From the NCBI RefSeq assembly GCF_000027005.1, contig NC_012966.1, forward strand, positions 124,001 through 188,000: DNA of 64,000 bases. The letters are read 5' to 3'. Source of the stretch: Komagataella phaffii GS115. Taxonomy: Eukaryota > Ascomycota > Pichiomycetes > Pichiales > Pichiaceae. The translations under genes and the position numbers were made by a program. Each line of letters starts with the position of its first letter. The stretch's first letter is position 1. A model generated the notes under the pieces. That model saw nothing but the letters and a program-made list of their open reading frames with translations, made no database searches and was not told the DNA's origin. This document shows positions 58,486 through 64,000 of the stretch, one piece after another.

Positions 58486-59859
58486 TCACTGTGGTTTATG
58501 AGATCCTATACGGTTCAAGCTTTCTTTTCTTCGTCTCTTTTGCTCCTCGATTTCCTCCGCAGAGTACATTTGCTTTGCCTGTTTCTTAATGGTTTGAGTA
58601 CTAGCACTATAACCATCCCATTGTAGAGGTCTTTTGCGATTGCTGTCTTCGGTGTTTAATTGACTCTGGGATTGTTTTGCTTCCCGAATCTTTCTTGCAT
58701 TAGCCAAAATACTCACATTGTTAAGTACTTCGTCAGTTGTGAGGTTGCTCTTGGAAACCTTAGCTTCATATCTTGCCCTCTCCTCTTTGTACTTAGGGTC
58801 GCGTAACAGAACGTTAATGTGGTCTTGAAATTTAGATTCGGGCACCAATTCGCCAGTTAGGGGACACTTGATTAATTTTTCCTTGGGTTCATTCATCCTG
58901 CCTAATCTGGTTTCTCCTGCTGCCCGAATTTTCATACCTTTCGGTACCTTCCTTCGGGGTACATTTTCTATCTTTGGTTCTTCTGTTTCTTGAAAATCAG
59001 GTGGGGCCTCTTCGATCAAAAGACCCGAACTCTTTTCCTCAAGACTTCTGTATTGTAACTCTGATAGATTCAGCGGTTGAGATAGCTCGGAATGAAAATC
59101 CTCCTCCGTGAATTCAATCACTTGGACTAGTGTAAAGTCCTGCCAATCGATAGAAGCAAACTCTAACATCATAGCTTCATCTTTGGCTTTTTTATGCTCT
59201 TCTTTCATCTTTTCTTGTTGAAGGTATTCCGCTCTGGAAAATGATTTATCCAAAAAAGAATGAACAGAGTTGCATCCAAGTTCAATCTTAGCAAAAATAT
59301 CAGATTTCTCTTTGTCTTTCATCAACCTCAGGAGCAAGGTGTACTGATTCACGTATTGGTTGAATATGGAGTTCAAGGAGTGTGTAGGATCTAAGAATCC
59401 AAATTGAGCATTTTTTCCACCAAAAGATTGTTCAAATTTCTTCCTAAAAACTCCATCGCCTGTGGTTTTATCAACTGCCACATAAAGTGCAGTTAATTTG
59501 ATAATATCATGATCAAGACTACTCATGGGCTTAAAATCAATGAGAAATTCCAGATCCTTTGGTCTGGAAATCTCCTGAACTTTAGATTCACGATCCTGAA
59601 ATTGCTCGTTAGAGGCAGTGTCTATAGTTTGGTTGTTTTTCAGTTGCTCCAGCTTCCATTTGTAGAAAGCATTGTATGGATCCTCATCAATCAGAAACTG
59701 AAACTTATTATTGTGTAATTCTTTCTCTTTGATTCTCGTTTCAAAACTCGCTCCATTCCTGTGAACATAGCCCGCTGTTTTGTTGATGATCTCCTGAACT
59801 GCTGGAGGAGGAAGAATAACACCCTCTGGAATGTCCTCCGGGATGTCGTCTTGCACCAT
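58486..59859 (-). CDS. PRP21: U2 snRNP SF3a subunit Prp21
   Basis: Prp21 (human SF3A1) joins Prp9 and Prp11 in SF3a and is needed for U2 snRNP to bind the branch site. The 457-residue protein has a first SURP module at about 25-65 (VQEIINKTAGYVHRNGASFE and then DPYNAFYKWKLEQ). A second SURP-like region lies around 115-180. In the C-terminal half, KCPLTGELVPESKFQDHINV and LLRDPKYKEERARYEAKV match the SF3a120 block. Unlike human SF3A1 it has no ubiquitin-like domain, as in S. cerevisiae Prp21 (280 residues); this version is longer. Confidence 0.9.
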   Translation of the reverse strand: MVQDDIPEDIPEGVILPPPAVQEIINKTAGYVHRNGASFETRIKEKELHNNKFQFLIDEDPYNAFYKWKLEQLKNNQTIDTASNEQFQDRESKVQEISRPKDLEFLIDFKPMSSLDHDIIKLTALYVAVDKTTGDGVFRKKFEQSFGGKNAQFGFLDPTHSLNSIFNQYVNQYTLLLRLMKDKEKSDIFAKIELGCNSVHSFLDKSFSRAEYLQQEKMKEEHKKAKDEAMMLEFASIDWQDFTLVQVIEFTEEDFHSELSQPLNLSELQYRSLEEKSSGLLIEEAPPDFQETEEPKIENVPRRKVPKGMKIRAAGETRLGRMNEPKEKLIKCPLTGELVPESKFQDHINVLLRDPKYKEERARYEAKVSKSNLTTDEVLNNVSILANARKIREAKQSQSQLNTEDSNRKRPLQWDGYSASTQTIKKQAKQMYSAEEIEEQKRRRKESLNRIGSHKPQ

Positions 59860-60512
59860 GATGAGTGGATAAAGGAGCAGGCCAAGCTGTTAGCGAAAAA
59901 CTTGCCTTCTGATAAAAGTTGACAGAAGGGTGTAGGAGGCGTATGACAGTGAATGGAATCGCAAAGGACCGCCCCAAAATAAGGCTACCTGTAGTCAACC
60001 AAAAGATTCCTCGTGATTGAACTCCTCATTGAACTTCGACGAAACCCCCCTGCATCAAGGTATCCCTGACGTCTTAATCATCCCCTTCTTACATAATCCA
60101 TCTTCACCTATGGAAAACTGCCCAATATTGCGCCAATCCTACCCCGTAACCTGACATTCATATGCCCAAATTCGGTTCAAAACAAACCAACCACCTCCTA
60201 TCCCCAAAAATACCCCAGGGCTCATTTTGAGTCTCTTCTTTAGTCTTTTCCTGAGAAGTTTCTACAACGCTCTCCATTCCTAGTCCAGGTCGAAATGCCA
60301 ACCCCCTTACTTGTTTTCCCTACACGCGAGCTATCTAAATACATGGATCCCCCTAAAGATCCGGCCCCATTCGATAGATTTCGTTGGCCCCCTTGTTCTT
60401 CTAATTCACAGAGTACCAAGATCTAATTCACCTTTGGGAACAAGCACCTTCAATTGACCTTTATTTGAAACTATTTAGGTTTTAACCTTTTAAGTTTCTG
60501 TTTGTGTTTCAA
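59860..60512. promoter_or_regulatory. Divergent region PRP21 / NSA1
   Basis: These 653 bases separate divergent starts. The plus strand is C-rich around 60040-60400 and holds no supported gene or recognised motif. The ribosome-biogenesis PAC and RRPE motifs expected for NSA1 were looked for and not clearly found. Confidence 0.4.
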
Positions 60513-61937
60513 ATGAAGCTGTTCGTCTCAACCCCGGACCTTCAAAACACCCTATCAGGTAGGTAATCAGTTATTTTACAATCTTGAGTCTTGATTAGTA
60601 CTAACATTGAACTGCCAGTTGCTGTATTTACCCCAAAGTGTTCGATTCCATACAAACTGAAATGTAAAATCGATGTTCCCCAGTCAGAGATGTCTAGTAC
60701 GGAATACATCCAGAACATGCTTCACGTCAAAATCAAGGGACGACCCTGTATACTGTTGGCCCGAAAGGGTGGCATTATTGAGTTGCGTGGATCTGAAAGT
60801 CCCAACGAGCTTTTATATTCTTGGAACGAATCTACAGTCGATGACAGTGACTTTGTTGTTGGGATGGCTTATGTAAATGAGGTATTGTACTCTTGTTCGA
60901 ACAGAGGTTTGCTCCTGTTACGAGATTTATCGAACATAAATCGAGGGAAACACTGTCCAGAAACTGCGAACTCTGATAGGAAATCCGACTTGCTTGAGCA
61001 TTATCAAGGCAATGCAGTTTCTTGGACTATAAATGAACCCATAAGCTTCTTCAAGGTGCATCCGATCCATAGCGAGATATGCTTAGTCGGAGGATACAAC
61101 AATGAGGTAGAAATCCTTGATATTACCAGCAACTTGAATTTACTTACTGGTTCTGTATTAATTGAAGGTTTGGACCGCAACTCTAAGTTCAAGCTGAAAA
61201 TTGCCAAATACGCTGCCTCCATTCAGCCAATATGGAAAGCAAAAGTCCATACTCATCCCAAGAGAGGAGATTCAGTATACATCAAGGAAGAGTTCTCATG
61301 GCCCCAAGACGCCGTTTTCCTTGACCCAGAAAGAAAGAAATGCTCTGGCTTCAAAATATGTTGCGGCTCAAGGTTTGGAAAACTTATGGTCTACGACACA
61401 AGTTTATCACGATATGCCATTTCTCAGTTAACCGTATCCAATCATTCAATTACCAATGTCAAACTGCTTGTGAATGACAGCTTAGTGATGTTTGTGGACT
61501 CGTGTCAAACTGTAGGAATTGTAAACTTGGTGATTGAAGAGATTGTTAACTACTACCGAATACCGATGGGATCAATATCCTCGTGCGAATGCCTAGTATT
61601 AGAAGATCCCAAAGCGGCATTAGTGAACAAATCTTTAACATTCACTAATCCAATTCTGTTTATAGTTGGTGGCATTGATAAGAAATTGAGAGTTTATAGA
61701 CTCGACAACAATAACCAGTGCACATTGATAGGATGCGCCAAAACATCTTCCATAATGCCATCAATTTGTCTAGCGTTAGACAATCCGGTTGATAAAGAAG
61801 CTGTACATAAACTTCTGTTGAAAGATTTCCATATCGATCGATCTCATGATGATACCTACGACGACTACTACTTCAAGTCAAAATTTCATAACCATAGGAA
61901 AAACGTTACTGCGGCTTACAAACTACGCAAGGTCTAA
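60513..61937 (+). CDS. NSA1: WD40 60S biogenesis factor Nsa1 (spliced)
   Basis: Nsa1 is a seven-bladed propeller on early nucleolar pre-60S particles, released by the AAA-ATPase Rix7. The long exon has a weak start. A first exon of 46 bases (60513-60558) spliced to 60619-61937 gives MKLFVSTPDLQNTLSVAVFT, 454 residues (463 in S. cerevisiae). Degenerate WD features include FKVHPIHSEICLVGGYNNEV, GSRFGKLMVYDTS and PILFIVGGIDKKLRVYRL; the last matches the final blade of Nsa1. The N-terminal MxLxVS also fits. Other divergent WD40 proteins remain possible. Confidence 0.72.
60559..60618 (+). other. Spliceosomal intron of NSA1
   Basis: This 60-nt intron has donor GTAGGT, branch TACTAAC at 60599-60605 and acceptor GCCAG. 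The branch adenine is 14 nt from the acceptor. Unspliced RNA stops within the intron (GGT AGG TAA). Confidence 0.88.
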
Positions 61938-62029
61938 TACTATATATCTGTTACCTCTCCATATGTACATTATAACCAAAGTGCCTATGACTTCATGTTA
62001 CAAAAATACATTTCGATGGTCAATTAACT

Positions 62030-62132
62030 ATTCTTAAATCAGGAATATGGGTATACTGAGTCGTCAGAGCAGAGAGTACAAAAATTTCCGCTTGGACTGG
62101 TGCACAGCGTAATTCTCATCACTTAAAAGAAT
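62030..62132 (-). ncRNA. Candidate box C/D snoRNA
   Basis: On the minus strand a box C GTGATGA (62116-62122) is followed 73 bases later by box D CTGA (62039-62042). The flanks pair: ATTCTT before box C (62127-62132) with AAGAAT after box D (62030-62035), a six-base terminal stem with a short mismatched inner part. A second CTGA inside could be D'. The spacing and layout are those of C/D snoRNAs. The guide target was not identified, and the motifs are short, so chance is not excluded. The rest of the gap 61938-62386 holds no supported gene. Confidence 0.35.
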
Positions 62133-62386
62133 AATTTCAGTTGTTCATCAAAAATCTCCTCTTAGCCTTAAAACGTAGATCTTTGTGAAAGAACAGGAGG
62201 TAGCATCACTGCGTAGTAGCGTGGAAGGATTACTTGGGAGAAAATGTTTCTCACTGAAAAATTCTATTCTTTTTGAGTGGTCAAGTGGTGCAAGGATGAA
62301 CGTCCCCTTTAGGGTTCTCATCAATTACAATTTTGATATACTTATCATCGCATTACTTTCTATGTACAAAGCGTATGAGAAGCAGG

Positions 62387-63949
62387 CTATTTCTTGCTAT
62401 TGGCCATAATATCAACGTAACCTGACCTTGGCCCTCGTTTCTTTGCTCTAGGAGCAGTCCTAGAACTTGCTATCGCCATTATATCATCTAACCCTGCATT
62501 TGGTTTCAAAGTTCCATTTCCTGCAGGATTGACAGGAGATGGAGCCGTTTGTTGTCCGGATGGAGGTAATGTTTTCTGAACCGACGATTGTTCTTCATTT
62601 TTTGATGATTCATTAGGCATACTGGGTGGAAGGGTTCCAATTGTATTTATATTCGATGCAGAAGGATCATTTCCGTTCTTCTTGAATGAGGGTGGAGGTG
62701 GAGGAGGGGCAGTGGCTTCCAACTGCTCCTCCAGGGGCTTTGAAGTATCAATGTATCTCTTGAGGTTTTCATCGTATCGTAATGTCGATTTTTCTCCCAA
62801 TTTAGCCCGATACACCTTCTTACTGTTGTCACTACCTGATCTCAACCATCCTAGCCATCTACCACTATCTTCCTTACCAGTTTTGGTTTCCTTTTGCTGT
62901 TGTTCACTCTTGTTGGTACTGTGACGTCTTCTAGTACTTGCCTCCTTTGTATCCTCGTCATCGCTATCACTTACCTCTCCGTCAAAATCAGAGACCTCAT
63001 CCCCAAATGTTTCGTCATCCTTAACACTTGTATTGTCATCAAACGTTGGAATTGATAAAGGACTAAAACCTGAATTCTCACCGGGAGGTCTGAAAGCTGG
63101 AATCACGTTCTGGTCCAGCTGCGACTTGACCTCAGGTTCCACGATGGCCCTTACTGGCGCAATACCTGCAACGTCCTCGGTGTGAGCAGGCTTAAACACC
63201 GATATATCGCCTTGATTGGAAGGCTCCGAACTGTCAGTACTAGTTTTGAGATTCTCCTCAACATCAAGTTTGGTCTCCACGGGCTCTTTGGGCTTTTGTT
63301 TAGCTTCTGGCACCGAATAGCCAGGATAGCTAAAACTGTTCGCATCTGCCTCATCCATGAGTTCTTGGATGCTTGTTGCCTCATTGTCAATAGAAGTTTC
63401 TGCTGGCAGATAGGATGTATGGGTAGCGTTGGGAGCATACCTGTTAGATGCTGCTCTTCTGGTTCTACGGGCTTTTGTTGGCTTTCCGGCTGAAATATTT
63501 TGTGTTACAACTGGGGGAGACTTTACAGTGGTAGAGTTTTCAGTCTGAGGTTGAGTTGAAGGTGAGTCCTGAGTCATTTCAGTTGGTGTGACAGAGACTT
63601 CCACAATGTCTTCATTGACTTTGGAATACTCTGATGACCTCTCTGTATCTTTAGAGATATTATTAGCAGCTGTATCGGTACCGAGCTCATCCTTTGAGTT
63701 CCTTTCGTGTGGTATTTCAGCATCATCAGTTTGGGCCGGTGGTGCCTCGTTTGTAGGCGATTGCAATGCTTCAGCAACAATTGGTTCTGAAACATGAGCC
63801 GACAGTTGAGAACCATCTGCAACATCAGGTTGGGGCCCAGCAACTGGAGTAGCAGCATCAGGGACCGTTTGAGCATGCCCTTGCTCTTGGATTGAGCCTG
63901 TAGAAGGTGAAGTGTTTTGCTGTTCCAACACTGGTTCATTTGAGCTCCC
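62387..63949 (-). CDS. SEC16: COPII assembly factor Sec16, C-terminal exon
   Basis: Sec16 organises transitional ER sites for COPII budding. This open frame encodes a C-terminal portion: a long acidic, Pro/Ser/Thr-rich disordered segment, then GRWLGWLRSGSDNSKKVYRA, KLGEKSTLRYDENLKRYID and a Pro run. The end is LDDIMAIASSRTAPRAKKRG and GYVDIMANSKK, all marks of the Sec16 C-terminus. The frame has no nearby ATG; the first candidate is a TTG, and an in-frame TAG lies at 63992-63994, just inside the window edge. A TTTGCAG acceptor ends at 63950. This is most likely the last exon of a spliced gene whose central conserved domain lies outside the window. Confidence 0.75.
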   Translation of the reverse strand, partial: GSSNEPVLEQQNTSPSTGSIQEQGHAQTVPDAATPVAGPQPDVADGSQLSAHVSEPIVAEALQSPTNEAPPAQTDDAEIPHERNSKDELGTDTAANNISKDTERSSEYSKVNEDIVEVSVTPTEMTQDSPSTQPQTENSTTVKSPPVVTQNISAGKPTKARRTRRAASNRYAPNATHTSYLPAETSIDNEATSIQELMDEADANSFSYPGYSVPEAKQKPKEPVETKLDVEENLKTSTDSSEPSNQGDISVFKPAHTEDVAGIAPVRAIVEPEVKSQLDQNVIPAFRPPGENSGFSPLSIPTFDDNTSVKDDETFGDEVSDFDGEVSDSDDEDTKEASTRRRHSTNKSEQQQKETKTGKEDSGRWLGWLRSGSDNSKKVYRAKLGEKSTLRYDENLKRYIDTSKPLEEQLEATAPPPPPPSFKKNGNDPSASNINTIGTLPPSMPNESSKNEEQSSVQKTLPPSGQQTAPSPVNPAGNGTLKPNAGLDDIMAIASSRTAPRAKKRGPRSGYVDIMANSKK

Positions 63950-64000
63950 CTGCAAAGTGCCTCGTAAGTGAGAGTCCGTTGTTATGGGTGGCTATCTGAC

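Noticed and set aside
62185..62409. 74-codon frame overlapping the SEC16 end
   Set aside because: Starts at GTG, has no recognised feature and overlaps the real stop of SEC16.
1..64000. Clustering of membrane-traffic genes (seven of about forty)
   Set aside because: The genes are scattered, on both strands and in different pathways; eukaryotic gene order makes chance the simplest explanation.

Overview
This is a 64 kb stretch of nuclear DNA from a budding yeast, most likely a methylotrophic Komagataella (Pichia pastoris / K. phaffii group). Genes are dense, on both strands and mostly intronless. The five supported introns are 49-90 nt, have TACTAAC or GCTAAC branch sites, and sit at the 5' ends of their genes. 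A tRNA-Leu with anticodon CAG argues for the standard reading of CTG. A Thi5-type HMP-P synthase gene and a Sec16-like C-terminus also fit. The species name is inferred from family knowledge; no search was run. I see no transposon, CRISPR array, integrated virus or bacterial-type operon.

Layout. 1-7 kb: 3' part of VPS41, ERG4, then a head-to-head pair made of a degenerate THI5-like gene and an intact THI5. 7-16 kb: SCL1 (proteasome alpha1, spliced), RSM22, a J-domain-like gene, ASF1, an unassigned fungal gene, SHQ1 and DPH1. 16-28 kb: COG6, a long intergenic region, a PIN-like (Ecm3-type) transporter, VPS26, an orphan gene and a PAS kinase. 28-38 kb: an intron-bearing tRNA-Leu(CAG), a bHLH regulator behind three CACGTG boxes, EXO84, ATG16 (in-frame intron), a Btn2-like chaperone with strong heat-shock elements, RIB5 (spliced), SQT1 and PRP46. 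38-52 kb: ESA1, RRD2, a Pet20-like mitochondrial gene, an Eht1/Eeb1-type alpha/beta hydrolase, RAD59, USO1, an AIM44-like gene and TGS1. 52-64 kb: KIP2, a PQ-loop transporter, an RLM1-type MADS-box gene, RPS6 (spliced), PRP21, NSA1 (spliced), a candidate box C/D snoRNA, and the C-terminal exon of SEC16 running off the right end.

The genes are mostly conserved housekeeping functions: membrane traffic (VPS41, COG6, VPS26, EXO84, USO1, SEC16, ATG16), ribosome synthesis (SQT1, NSA1, SHQ1, RSM22, RPS6), splicing and RNA caps (PRP46, PRP21, TGS1), chromatin and repair (ASF1, ESA1, RAD59), and cofactor or sterol synthesis (THI5, RIB5, ERG4). Convergent pairs are very tightly packed, with stop codons 1 to 25 nt apart in several cases.

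The most interesting point is the divergent THI5 / THI5-like pair. The second protein keeps the fold signature of a Thi5 (NMT1/THI5-like, periplasmic-binding-protein fold) but has lost the lysine and histidine of the active site and the CCCFC motif. Other points worth a look are the stop-free 57-nt intron of ATG16, the possible autoregulatory loop of the bHLH gene, the heat-shock elements of the Btn2-like gene, and the candidate snoRNA.
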